Positions 33,023 through 41,998 of a DNA stretch of 59,885 nucleotides are shown in pieces. Each line of letters starts with the position of its first letter. Position 1 is the stretch's first letter. Source of the stretch: JABCPE02 sp963516475 (GTDB taxonomy: Bacteria > Bacteroidota > Bacteroidia > Flavobacteriales > Weeksellaceae); assembly GCA_963516475.1 (NCBI GenBank), contig CAUQBR010000010.1, positions 1-59,885 on the forward strand. The letters are read 5' to 3'. The notes under the pieces were generated by a model. That model was given only the letters and a program-made list of their open reading frames with translations. It was not told the DNA's origin and made no database searches. Position numbers and translations under genes: made by a program.

Positions 33023-33814
33023 ATGAACACAAGGATTTTAAAAAAGATTTTCATCGCGGTATTCTTTATTCTTGGAATAGCCGAAGCATCTGCTTGGGGC
33101 GTTACAGGTCACCGTGTAGTAGCTGAAATAGCAGAAAATCATCTGACTAACAGAGCAAAAAGAAAACTGAAAAAACTTATCGGGAAACAGAAATTGGCCT
33201 ACTGGGCAAACTGGCCAGATAATGTCAGAAACTCTCCGGAGTGGAAAAATACCAGCACATGGCATTATGTAAATATTCCGCCACAGGAGACCAAAGAGCA
33301 GTTTATAGAACAATTAAAGAATAACAATAAACCCAATATTTATACCGCAATACAAAATGTAAAGGGTGTTATCGTAGATAAAAACACGCCTGATGCAGAC
33401 AGGGAAATTTATTTGAGGTTTTTAGTGCATTTTCTTGGAGATATGATGCAACCTATGCACACAGGAAGAGAAGAAGATTTGGGAGGAAACCTCATCAAGA
33501 TACAATTCTTCAAGAAAGATACGAATCTTCATTCCCTTTGGGATAGCGGTCTGATAGACAATACCAAATACAGCTACACAGAGTACGCAAGGGTTCTGGA
33601 TGTGAAATCAAAAGAAGAAATCCAAAAAATCCAGAGCGGAAGTCTAGAAGACTGGCTCTATGAAAGCCACCAAGCGGCTAATCAGCTCTATGCCAGCGTA
33701 AAACCTGGTGAAAACTACAGCTATGATTATCAAGAGCAGTATAAAGATTTGTTAGAAAGACAGCTTCTCCATGCAGGATTGAGATTGGCTAAAATTCTAA
33801 ATGAAGTTTTATAA
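33023..33814 (+). CDS. S1/P1-type zinc nuclease, secreted
   Basis: The 263-residue protein has a signal peptide ending in ASA, which would leave Trp25 as the mature N-terminus. In S1/P1 nucleases that N-terminal Trp binds zinc, followed by the His of WGVTGHRVV (His30). Further ligands lie in WPDNVR, STWHYVNIP, FLVHFLGDMMQPMH and LHSLWDSGLI. It degrades single-stranded DNA/RNA in the periplasm or outside, releasing 5' nucleotides. It is co-transcribed with the phosphorylase-like gene, an attractive pairing for nucleotide salvage. Confidence 0.92.
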   Translation: MNTRILKKIFIAVFFILGIAEASAWGVTGHRVVAEIAENHLTNRAKRKLKKLIGKQKLAYWANWPDNVRNSPEWKNTSTWHYVNIPPQETKEQFIEQLKNNNKPNIYTAIQNVKGVIVDKNTPDADREIYLRFLVHFLGDMMQPMHTGREEDLGGNLIKIQFFKKDTNLHSLWDSGLIDNTKYSYTEYARVLDVKSKEEIQKIQSGSLEDWLYESHQAANQLYASVKPGENYSYDYQEQYKDLLERQLLHAGLRLAKILNEVL

Positions 33815-33818
33815 ACTA

Positions 33819-33850
33819 AAAAGAGCATCTGTAAAAGATGCTCTTTTTTT
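33819..33850. terminator. Bidirectional terminator after S1/P1 nuclease gene
   Basis: AAAGAGCATCT / AGATGCTCTTT with a five-base loop is followed by T's. It is shared with the convergent TonB receptor ending at 33855. Confidence 0.87.
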
Positions 33851-33854
33851 GTGG

Positions 33855-35936
33855 TTATTTTACAATCCAAGTCATTCCCAGCATGAAATTTTGTCCTGCT
33901 TGTGGGAAATAATAGGCGGCTCCATCATAGACATGTCCTTTGGTCATGTACATTCTATTGAGAAGGTTATTGAGGTTGAAATAAAGATTTAGTTCGTGAT
34001 GTTTTAGGTTCAGTTTATAACCAGCCAAGAAATCCAAAAGATTGTAATCAGGAATTGCAAGGGTCTGGGTATTATCCAGATACTGCCCGCTGACAAATTG
34101 GTTTTGAATACCGAAATTAAAGTTTTTCAGCTGATAAGAAACGCCGATATTACTGATGAATTTCGGAGAAAGAGCAATTTCCGTAGTTCCTAGGTTTTCC
34201 AGCGCTCCGCCATTTTTTACATGAAAATTAAGGTTTTTGTTTTCGCTCCAAGTCGCATTAGCTAAAATTTGGATGTTTTTGATGGGTTTTAGATTAAAGC
34301 CAAATTCCACGCCTCTTCTGAAAGATTTTCCTGAATTTTCTCTGATGAAAGAGCCTGTGTTATCGATTTTGCCACTGAAAACCAGTTGGTTGTTATAGTG
34401 CATATAGTAAAGGTTCGCAAAAACAGAAAAGAATTTTCCGCTTTTTTCCAGTCCCAGCTCAAAGTCGTGGAGCGTTTCGTGCTGGATATCATTTTTAGAA
34501 ATAATGTCCTTTCGGCTCGGCTCTCGGTGAGCCAGTGCGTAGGAGAAATAGATTTTTCCGTGGTTAAAATTAAAGTTAATTCCCGTTTTTGGGTTTAGGA
34601 AATTAAACGCTCGGCTGAAATCGCCTCCTTCTCCTTTGAAATATTCTAAAACTTTGGCATTATGATAGATATGTCTAAATTGTAAATCTCCAAAAAGCTC
34701 AAATTTATTCAAAGAATAAATGAATTTTCCGAAGAAAGAAAGGTCATTTTTCACCGAATGATTGCGGTAATATTCATGCTCGAAAGGAATCTGCGGCAGC
34801 CCAAATGCCGAGCTCATATTCCCGAAATGCTTTCCGTGGTATTGGTTTCCTGCTCCGCCGATATTGATTTTCAGTTGGTTATACTTTCCATAAATATGCG
34901 CAACCATTCCATAGAAATCATTGTCCAGCCATTTTTTTCTGATGAGGTCTGTTTTTATGATTCCAGAATTGAGAATATTGTATTTTTCGGGTCTTTGGTC
35001 TTGTTTGTAGTTTTCGTAGAAACCTTTTCCTTTGGTGTAATGAAGGGTAGTTTCCAAATCCCAATGGTTGCTAATGTTTTGATTTAGAATAAGATGATAA
35101 TGGTTTTGTTGGTAATTGTCTGTTTCGTTATCGTAGAATTTTACGATATTTCCGCCTTGGTAGATTGCTCCAGAGAAATTGAATTTTCGGTTGATTTTAT
35201 AGGTATTTTCATCTATTCCGTTCCATGATTGGTAAGTTTTTTCCTTGCCGCCGAAAGCCAAAAATTTCAGTTTCGTTTTTTCAGTTTTGAATAAAGCGGT
35301 GATGTTGTAGGACTGCAGGTCAGAGGTCGCCCTGTCTATGTATCCATCTGATTTTATGATGGAATATCTCGCCATGATGGAGAATTTGTTTTGAAGAAAA
35401 TTCCCTGTTCCAGCCTCGAAAGAGTGTTTTCTGGTATCAAAAGAACCATAGGACTGGTCGGTTCGGAAGTATGGTGTTTCCTCTGGATTTTTGGTGATGA
35501 TATTTACACTCGCCCCGAAAGCCGCCGCCCCATTGGATGTGCTTCCCACGCCTCTTTGAATTAGGATTTGAGAGGCTGAACTGGCTAAATCGCTGACATT
35601 TACGAAGAAAGTCCCCTGCGATTCGCTGTCGTTGTACGGAACGCCGTTCATCATCACATTGATAGAAGTCCCTGCCACGCCCCGAATTCTGAAATCCGAG
35701 TAGCCCACTCCGTTCCCCGTGTCCGATGAGGAGAGGACAGAGGTCTGATTTTTGAGAAGCATCGGAAGGTCTTGCCCAAGGTTTTTCTGGGCTAAATTTT
35801 CCACATGGATGATTTCTTTGGTGACAGGAAGCCGTTTGGTGAAATTAACAGCTTCAATTTCTTTGATTTTGGCAGAATCTGCTTGTGCGTAGGACATAGA
35901 GCTAACGCATAGCCCTAAATAAATAATTCCTTTCAT
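33855..35936 (-). CDS. TonB-dependent receptor, thiamine-type (TPP riboswitch controlled)
   Basis: The 693-residue outer membrane receptor has a signal peptide (MKGIIYLGLCVSSMSYAQA) and a plug domain (LPMLLKNQTSVLSSSDTGNG, DFRIRGVAGTSINVMMNGV, FGASVNIITKNP). A barrel follows, ending in FMLGMTWIVK. It lacks the ~80-residue CarboxypepD_reg extension. A TPP riboswitch in its leader points to thiamine, TPP or a precursor as ligand, like the OMthi receptors of other Bacteroidetes. No pnuT, thiamine kinase or thi biosynthesis genes are adjacent, so the inner membrane partner must lie elsewhere. Confidence 0.92.
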   Translation of the reverse strand: MKGIIYLGLCVSSMSYAQADSAKIKEIEAVNFTKRLPVTKEIIHVENLAQKNLGQDLPMLLKNQTSVLSSSDTGNGVGYSDFRIRGVAGTSINVMMNGVPYNDSESQGTFFVNVSDLASSASQILIQRGVGSTSNGAAAFGASVNIITKNPEETPYFRTDQSYGSFDTRKHSFEAGTGNFLQNKFSIMARYSIIKSDGYIDRATSDLQSYNITALFKTEKTKLKFLAFGGKEKTYQSWNGIDENTYKINRKFNFSGAIYQGGNIVKFYDNETDNYQQNHYHLILNQNISNHWDLETTLHYTKGKGFYENYKQDQRPEKYNILNSGIIKTDLIRKKWLDNDFYGMVAHIYGKYNQLKINIGGAGNQYHGKHFGNMSSAFGLPQIPFEHEYYRNHSVKNDLSFFGKFIYSLNKFELFGDLQFRHIYHNAKVLEYFKGEGGDFSRAFNFLNPKTGINFNFNHGKIYFSYALAHREPSRKDIISKNDIQHETLHDFELGLEKSGKFFSVFANLYYMHYNNQLVFSGKIDNTGSFIRENSGKSFRRGVEFGFNLKPIKNIQILANATWSENKNLNFHVKNGGALENLGTTEIALSPKFISNIGVSYQLKNFNFGIQNQFVSGQYLDNTQTLAIPDYNLLDFLAGYKLNLKHHELNLYFNLNNLLNRMYMTKGHVYDGAAYYFPQAGQNFMLGMTWIVK

Positions 35937-36008
35937 TCTTTCAATAATTTTTTAGTTAAACAATTTTGAGAATAAAAGGATGCGAAAAAATAAGAGAACA
36001 CAATCGTG

Positions 36009-36092
36009 CCTAAACACTTCCCTAAACAGCATTACCTGTTCAGGTTCATTGGGTATGATCTCAGCCTTTTACAGCACCCCTTTTGCTGGCGC
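36009..36092 (-). promoter_or_regulatory. TPP riboswitch (THI element)
   Basis: Read on the minus strand, the leader contains the THI-box blocks in order: GGGGTGCTG, GGCTGAGATCATACCC, GAACCTGAACAGG, TAATGCTG and TTTAGGGAAGTG. These match the conserved core of TPP riboswitches (GGGGTGC, CTGAGA, ACCC, GAACCTGAtC.GG, TAATGCC.G, TAGGGA). About 72 nt separate it from the receptor ATG. I see no strong terminator hairpin between, so control may act on translation start or by a less obvious fold. Confidence 0.95.
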
Positions 36093-36099
36093 AAAAATA
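36092..36099 (-). promoter_or_regulatory. Promoter -7 box of riboswitch transcript
   Basis: On the minus strand this reads TATTTTTG. The transcript would begin near 36085, only a few bases before the riboswitch core. Confidence 0.6.
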
Positions 36100-36191
36100 T
36101 TAAATTTAGAATAAAATCTAAAAAATAGTGATATTTAACATCCTAAAATCAAATTCCAAATCTGGGTATCCACTAATTCAAAATAATATTA

Positions 36192-36199
36192 TACTTTTG
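36192..36199 (+). promoter_or_regulatory. Promoter -7 box of topA
   Basis: TACTTTTG lies 15 bp before the topA ATG at 36214, implying a very short leader. Confidence 0.55.
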
Positions 36200-36213
36200 C
36201 AAAAAGTTTTGGT

Positions 36214-38718
36214 ATGGCAAAAAATCTAGTAATCGTAGAGTCTCCTGCAAAGGCAAAAACTATTCAAAAATATTTGGGTAAGGATTTCGAGGTGAAATCT
36301 AGTTTTGGACACATCAGAGACCTTCCTAAAAAAGGCATGGGTATCAATTTGGAAGATTTTACGCCAGATTATGAAATCTCTGCTGATAAGAAAAAAGTGG
36401 TGGCTGAGCTGAAAGCAGCAGCTAAAAAAGCTGAAACAGTGTGGCTAGCTTCCGATGAAGACCGCGAAGGAGAGGCTATCGCTTGGCATCTTGCACAAGA
36501 GCTAAAGCTAAAATCCGAAAATACCAAACGAATAGTTTTCCACGAAATAACTAAAAATGCAATACTAAAAGCAGTAGAAAATCCTAGAGAAATAGACCAA
36601 AATCTAGTCAATGCCCAGCAGGCAAGAAGAGTTCTTGACCGAATTGTGGGTTTTGAGATGTCGCCAGTCCTTTGGAAGAAAGTGAAACCAGGACTTTCGG
36701 CTGGGCGTGTCCAGTCGGTAGCGGTGCGGCTTATCGTAGAAAGAGAAAAGGAAATAAGGGAGTTTAAGCCCGTTCCTTCGTATAAAGTGGAAGGCGTTTT
36801 TACCAACCTTGAAAAACAAGAAATTTCCGCAAAACTAAAGAAAGATTTTACCAAAGAACAAGATGCGGAGAACTTCCTAAATCAAGTTCAAAATATTGAT
36901 TTTAAGGTTCTTAATGTAGATGTGAAACCTGCGCAGCGCTCGGCATCGGCTCCTTTTACCACTTCTACATTACAGCAGGAGGCGAGTAACAGGCTGGGAT
37001 ATGGCGTAACAACGACGATGCGTGTAGCGCAGAGACTCTATGAAGAGGGATATATCACCTATATGAGAACCGACTCAGTGAACCTTTCTCAGGAAGCGAT
37101 AAACGCAGCTAAAAATCAGATTCTGAAAGAGTTTGGCGAGGAGTATTCTCAGCCAAGAAACTATGTGACAAAATCGGCATCAGCACAGGAAGCCCACGAG
37201 GCGATTCGTCCAACGGATTTTGGAGTAAAATCCATCGATGATGTCCAGCTGAACAAGCTTTATCAACTTATATACAAACGAACATTAGCCAGCCAGATGG
37301 CCAACGCTAAGCTGGAAAAAACCATAATAGAAATAGGAAATCCAGAGCTGCCGCAGCATTTCGAGGCGCAGGGCGAGGTTATTGTTTTTGATGGTTTCCT
37401 TCGTGCTTATGGTATTTATAAAAATGAAGATGAAGAGCAGGAAGATGGAGACAAAATATTACCAAAAGTAAATGTAGGCGAAGCTTTGGCGTATAAAAAA
37501 ATCACAGCTGTAGAAAAATTCAGCCGTCCAGTGTCTCGTTTTACAGAAGCAGGTTTGGTGAAAAAACTGGAAGAATTAGGCATCGGAAGGCCGTCTACTT
37601 ATGCACCTACTATTCAGACAATTCAGAACCGTGAGTATGTAGACAAGCGCGAAATAGAACCAAAGGAGCGTGAGATAGTAAAGCTTACTTTGACAAAAAC
37701 AGGATTGAAAAAAGAAATCCTAACGGAAAAATTTGGAGGAGATAAAAATAAATTTGTCCCAACAGATATAGGAATTGTCGTAAATGACTTTTTGACAACT
37801 AATTTCAATGAAATATTGGACTATGGTTTCACTGCGAAAGTGGAGCAGGATTTCGATGAAATAGCCAAAGGAGAAGAAAAATGGAAAGATGTTCTCAAAA
37901 ACTTCTATAGTAGTTTTCACCCAAAAATAGAGGATGTAGGCGAGAATGCAGATAGAGCGACAGGAGAGCGGCTGCTGGGACAAGACCCTAAAACAGGCAA
38001 AAATGTTTATGCTCGAATTGGGCGTTTTGGGCCGATGGTTCAGATAGGAGAAACGGATAGCGATGAAAAGCCTATTTTCGCATCACTGATGGCGACTCAA
38101 AACATTGTTACTATTACTTTGGAAGAGGCTTTGGAACTCTTTAAAGTACCATTTGATTTACAAGATTACGAAGGAAAAACCGTTACAGTGGGAGTAGGGC
38201 GTTTTGGACCATATGTAAAATGGGGCGAGGCGTTTATCAGCCTTCCAAAGGGAGAAAATCCGCTTTCGGTGGACTATGATAGGGCTGTGGCCATCATAGA
38301 AGAAAAGAAAAAAGCAGATGCGCCAGTGGCTTCTTATAAAGGAGAGCCTGTTACCAAAGGTGTAGGAAGATTTGGGCCATATCTGAAATATCAGGATATC
38401 TACATCAATGTGCCTAAAAAATACGATTTTGAAAATCTTTCCCAAAAAGAAGTGGAGGAACTCATAGGGGCGAAGCTCGATAAGGAAGCCAACCGCTATA
38501 TCCAGCAGTGGGAAAAAGAAAAAATATCGATAGAAAATGGGCGATGGGGGCCTTTTATAAAATTTAAAAAAGCAAATTTCAAGATTCCTAAAAAACAAGA
38601 TGACACTAAATATACGGCAGAGGAACTGAAAGAGATTTCCTTAGACCAAGTAAAAAAGTGGATTTTGGAGCAGGACAAAACAGCTTTTGCAGAGAAAAAA
38701 ACAGCAAAGAAAAAATAA
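36214..38718 (+). CDS. topA: DNA topoisomerase I
   Basis: The 834-residue type IA topoisomerase relaxes negative supercoils. The Toprim domain has the Glu of VIVESPAKAKTI and the acidic triad in SDEDREGEAIA (D81, D83). The active tyrosine is Tyr283 in GYITYMRTDS. After the catalytic core come four short repeats of the GRFGPxV type (near YARIGRFGPMVQIG, GVGRFGPYVKWG, GVGRFGPYLKY, NGRWGPFIKF) in place of the Cys4 zinc ribbons of E. coli TopA. It is followed by a terminator. Confidence 0.97.
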   Translation: MAKNLVIVESPAKAKTIQKYLGKDFEVKSSFGHIRDLPKKGMGINLEDFTPDYEISADKKKVVAELKAAAKKAETVWLASDEDREGEAIAWHLAQELKLKSENTKRIVFHEITKNAILKAVENPREIDQNLVNAQQARRVLDRIVGFEMSPVLWKKVKPGLSAGRVQSVAVRLIVEREKEIREFKPVPSYKVEGVFTNLEKQEISAKLKKDFTKEQDAENFLNQVQNIDFKVLNVDVKPAQRSASAPFTTSTLQQEASNRLGYGVTTTMRVAQRLYEEGYITYMRTDSVNLSQEAINAAKNQILKEFGEEYSQPRNYVTKSASAQEAHEAIRPTDFGVKSIDDVQLNKLYQLIYKRTLASQMANAKLEKTIIEIGNPELPQHFEAQGEVIVFDGFLRAYGIYKNEDEEQEDGDKILPKVNVGEALAYKKITAVEKFSRPVSRFTEAGLVKKLEELGIGRPSTYAPTIQTIQNREYVDKREIEPKEREIVKLTLTKTGLKKEILTEKFGGDKNKFVPTDIGIVVNDFLTTNFNEILDYGFTAKVEQDFDEIAKGEEKWKDVLKNFYSSFHPKIEDVGENADRATGERLLGQDPKTGKNVYARIGRFGPMVQIGETDSDEKPIFASLMATQNIVTITLEEALELFKVPFDLQDYEGKTVTVGVGRFGPYVKWGEAFISLPKGENPLSVDYDRAVAIIEEKKKADAPVASYKGEPVTKGVGRFGPYLKYQDIYINVPKKYDFENLSQKEVEELIGAKLDKEANRYIQQWEKEKISIENGRWGPFIKFKKANFKIPKKQDDTKYTAEELKEISLDQVKKWILEQDKTAFAEKKTAKKK

Positions 38719-38730
38719 TGAAAATGAGAG

Positions 38731-38760
38731 GAAAAGGTAATGAAATATTTTGCCTTTTTT
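38731..38760 (+). terminator. Intrinsic terminator after topA
   Basis: AAAAGGTAA pairs with TTGCCTTTT (one G-T) and is followed by T's. It covers an in-frame ATG at 38740 and argues against that codon as the next gene's start. Confidence 0.7.
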
Positions 38761-38781
38761 TCTTATATATTGTGTAAAGGA

Positions 38782-39852
38782 ATGGATTTACAAGATATTT
38801 TTATAAAGCCAGAAAAAATCAGTTGCGAACATTGGCAGCTGGGAAATACCATTTCCAATGAAGTTCAGGAAAATGGAGTGGTGCTTATTTTTTGTTCCGA
38901 TGAAAGAGGAAGTGGAGGAAATGCTGAGATAAAGGATTTCAGCAGGCTTAGAAAAGAATTTTATGCCTTGTCATCATTTGATTTTGAAGTTCCTATTTGT
39001 GATTTGGGAGAGCTTATTTCGGGTAAAACTCAGGCGGATATGCGATATATTTTGGAGGAAATCCTTACATTTTGCTATAATAAAAATGCAGTTCCTGTTG
39101 TCATCGGAGGAAGCGTGGATTTGTCTTACGCATTATTTTCAGCATTAAATTTCCATCAGAAAGGCATTAATTATGCTCATATTTCTAATGTTGCTTCTCT
39201 TTCAAACGAAGGAGAAGAGATTTCGGAGGCGAACTATTTGCACAAGATTTTAACGAAAAAAGAAGCTTCTTTGCGAAATTTTCATCTTTTGGGTTATCAA
39301 AGACATTTGAATGAAATCACTTTATTAAAGTTGATGAAAGAAGTAGATTTTGATGTCCTTCGCCTTGCTGATATGATGAATACGACGGAGAGGGCAGAGC
39401 CTTTTTTCCGCAGGGCAGATATGGTTACGCTCAACTGTGATGCTGTGGAGAGTTTTACGGAGGCTTTTTCTATAAATCCGCAGGTAAATGGGCTGAACCG
39501 CCGCGAAATCTGTGCCTACATGAAAGAAATAGGGCTGAGCGAAAATCTGAAAACTGTCGGGGTGTTTAATTTCAATGCTGATTCGAAAAACCTTCTAAAT
39601 CATCAACTTATGGCGCAGATGCTTTGGTATTTGATAGAAGGAATAAATATCCAAAGGACGCATCCAAAGGAGCGTAGTTATGATACTTTTGTGGTTTTGA
39701 TAGACAATAGGGAGTTTAGTTTTAAAAGGGATACTTTCAGCGGATTATGGTATTTTGCGAAGGGAAACGATGTGAAAAAATGGATTCCTTGCTCCCGAGA
39801 AGACTATGAAAACGCTAAGAGAGGCGAACTGAATAAAAGGTTTTTAATATAA
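38782..39852 (+). CDS. Arginase/formimidoylglutamase-fold protein with degenerate metal site
   Basis: From ATG 38782 (MDLQDIFIKPEKISCEHWQL) the protein has 356 residues with the ureohydrolase layout. However, the manganese motifs are broken: GGDHS/GGGHD is VVIGGSVDLSYAL, DAHxD is NYAHISNVASL, and SxDxDxxDP is VTLNCDAVESF. A C-terminal NFNADSKNLLNHQLMAQMLW helix fits the fold. Catalysis is therefore doubtful; relatives in Flavobacteriia are often labelled formimidoylglutamase. It lies after topA and four bases before a glycosyltransferase gene. A start at 38740 would sit in the topA terminator. Confidence 0.75.
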   Translation: MDLQDIFIKPEKISCEHWQLGNTISNEVQENGVVLIFCSDERGSGGNAEIKDFSRLRKEFYALSSFDFEVPICDLGELISGKTQADMRYILEEILTFCYNKNAVPVVIGGSVDLSYALFSALNFHQKGINYAHISNVASLSNEGEEISEANYLHKILTKKEASLRNFHLLGYQRHLNEITLLKLMKEVDFDVLRLADMMNTTERAEPFFRRADMVTLNCDAVESFTEAFSINPQVNGLNRREICAYMKEIGLSENLKTVGVFNFNADSKNLLNHQLMAQMLWYLIEGINIQRTHPKERSYDTFVVLIDNREFSFKRDTFSGLWYFAKGNDVKKWIPCSREDYENAKRGELNKRFLI

Positions 39853-39856
39853 GATT

Positions 39857-40849
39857 ATGAAGAAAGTTTCCATCATCGTTCCTGTTTATAATGTAGAAAA
39901 ATATCTTGCAAAATGTCTTGATTCATTGGTGAATCAGACCTTGGAGGGGGTAGAAATCATTGTAGTAGATGATGGAAGCAGAGATAAATCTAAGCAGATT
40001 ATAGATGAATTCCAGACCAAATATCCAGATAAAATAAAATCTTTTATAAAGGAAAATGGAGGGCTGAGCGATGCGAGGAATTTTGGTTTGGATAGGGCGA
40101 GTGGCGAATATATAGGCTTTGTGGATAGTGATGATTATGTTACAGTGAAGATGTTTGAGGAGATGTATTCTCTTGCTCAAAAATATGATGCTGAAATGGT
40201 AATTTGTAACCTTCAAAAGGTGGATGAAAACGGAAAAATTCTTCAAAAACTAACTCAAGTTCCTAATATGCCAGAGAAAATAGATTTAGCAAAAAATCTT
40301 TCTGTTTTTTCCGATTTGGGATATTTTGCTTGTAATAAACTTTTTAAAAAGGAATTGTTTGAAAATAAACGATTTAAAAAAGGAGTGCATTTTGAAGATA
40401 TACAACTTGTTCCGCAGCTTTTGTTGAGTTGTAAGACTTTGGCTCAGACTCAGAAATATCATTACCAATACCTTGAACGACAGGATTCTATTACGAAAAC
40501 CCATACAGAAAAAGGATTAGATTTATTAAAAGCTGTGAAGGATGTGGAAGAGGTGTTCAATGTATCCCAATATTCTAATGAAAAACAAGCATTGAAGGGG
40601 TTCTGGATAATGGAGGCAGTTTATTCTTATTTAGCGTATTTGGCTTTTGTGAAAGATGATAATTTATACCAAAAAATGTCAACAGAATTAAGAAAATTCA
40701 TAAAGGAAAGAAAAATATCTTTAATAGAAATTCTTAATTATGAGCGATTTGGTAAGAATTATCTTGTATCTTTGCCAATTAAGAAAAAAGTATATTATTT
40801 ATTGTATTTTTTGAGGCAGGAATGGCTTTTGAGAAAAATACTGAAATAG
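39857..40849 (+). CDS. Glycosyltransferase family 2
   Basis: The 330-residue cytoplasmic enzyme has a GT-A fold: SIIVPVYNVEKYLAKCLDSL, VVDDGSRDKS, and the DXD-type metal motif in GFVDSDDYV. HFEDIQLVP probably contains the catalytic base region (ED). It adds one sugar to a growing lipid-linked oligosaccharide; donor and acceptor are unknown. It starts four bases after the arginase-fold gene and precedes the EpsG-type polymerase by ten. Confidence 0.92.
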   Translation: MKKVSIIVPVYNVEKYLAKCLDSLVNQTLEGVEIIVVDDGSRDKSKQIIDEFQTKYPDKIKSFIKENGGLSDARNFGLDRASGEYIGFVDSDDYVTVKMFEEMYSLAQKYDAEMVICNLQKVDENGKILQKLTQVPNMPEKIDLAKNLSVFSDLGYFACNKLFKKELFENKRFKKGVHFEDIQLVPQLLLSCKTLAQTQKYHYQYLERQDSITKTHTEKGLDLLKAVKDVEEVFNVSQYSNEKQALKGFWIMEAVYSYLAYLAFVKDDNLYQKMSTELRKFIKERKISLIEILNYERFGKNYLVSLPIKKKVYYLLYFLRQEWLLRKILK

Positions 40850-40859
40850 CAGATAGTAA

Positions 40860-41990
40860 ATGATACATTTCCTACACCCAGTTTTTACGATACTAGCAAT
40901 AATTCTAGTGGTTTATAGTTTCTTAGAGCTAAATAACTACAAGAATTATAATTCTGTGTGGGTGGTGGTTGTCTTTTTGACAGTATTTATTGGATTAAGA
41001 GATTGGATAGGTGCAGATTATGGGAATTATTTCAAGGCATATAAGGATTTTGGAAGAAAGTTAGATACTTCTGAAATTTTAAATATGGTAGTAGAAAGAA
41101 AACAGGAAATACATATGGAATGGCTGTATTTATTATTTGCAAATTTTATATATGAATTAGACTTTTCATTTTACACATTCACTTTTCTGTTAGCGATCGT
41201 TTCAATTTCGGTTAAATATAAGGTTTTTACTGATAATGCTGTATATCCAGCACTTACAATGTTGTTATTTATGTTTCCTACCTTGTTTATCTCTGATGGA
41301 GGTCATATGAGACAGGGAATGGCGATGGCAATACTTCTGTTTTCCTTTAGATTTATTAAGGAGAGAAAACTCCTTATGTTTCTGTTTATGGTATATTTAG
41401 CGATGGGATTTCATACCTCGGCAACAGTTTTTATTATTGCATATTGGGTAGTTTTGATTCCTATGAATTCTACTCGTATTTTAATGGCAATTTTAATATG
41501 TATGGCGTTATCTCCGCTAAAACTTTATCAGTATATTTCATTATTGGATTCTCTTGCCTCTACAGGGGTTTATTCTGGATATCAGTCTTATGGTTCATTG
41601 GATATAGAAGAAACATCGGTTCGTTTTATTAAACTTACAGACTTAATATGTATAGTATATACATACTTTTTAGTTACATATGATAAAGTAGCGTGTCAAA
41701 AAATTCCATATTATGAGTATATGAGGAATATAGGGGTTTTGGCTATTTGTTTGTATTTTATTTTTAGGTGGAATGATATATTTGCATCAAGATTGGTATC
41801 AAATTTTTTTATTTATATGCCTATGGTATTGGTGAATATAGTTGCGGCTATAGATGATGATAAACTGAAAAAATCATTGCACTATACGCTTTTGATATTT
41901 GTCCTTTTTCAATATTTTGTATATGCTAATATGCACGGATTGAGGGCGGGATATACGATAGAATATAGAAATATTTTGTGGTCTCAATAG
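40860..41990 (+). CDS. EpsG-type polysaccharide polymerase
   Basis: The 376-residue polytopic protein has 9-11 predicted membrane helices. RDWIGADYGNYFKAYKDF matches the EpsG/Wzy signature (Gly-x-Asp-Tyr-x-x-Tyr), and DGGHMRQGMAMAILLFSFRF resembles the RQ.lA..i...a motif. EpsG-family proteins polymerise repeat units in the periplasm. The coding sequence is very AT-rich. It lies between the GT2 and WecA-type genes. Confidence 0.85.
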   Translation: MIHFLHPVFTILAIILVVYSFLELNNYKNYNSVWVVVVFLTVFIGLRDWIGADYGNYFKAYKDFGRKLDTSEILNMVVERKQEIHMEWLYLLFANFIYELDFSFYTFTFLLAIVSISVKYKVFTDNAVYPALTMLLFMFPTLFISDGGHMRQGMAMAILLFSFRFIKERKLLMFLFMVYLAMGFHTSATVFIIAYWVVLIPMNSTRILMAILICMALSPLKLYQYISLLDSLASTGVYSGYQSYGSLDIEETSVRFIKLTDLICIVYTYFLVTYDKVACQKIPYYEYMRNIGVLAICLYFIFRWNDIFASRLVSNFFIYMPMVLVNIVAAIDDDKLKKSLHYTLLIFVLFQYFVYANMHGLRAGYTIEYRNILWSQ

Positions 41991-41998
41991 AAATTATT

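Noticed and set aside
38740..38781. N-terminal extension of the arginase-fold protein with a hydrophobic start
   Set aside because: The ATG at 38740 lies inside the topA terminator hairpin; the start at 38782 fits the family better.
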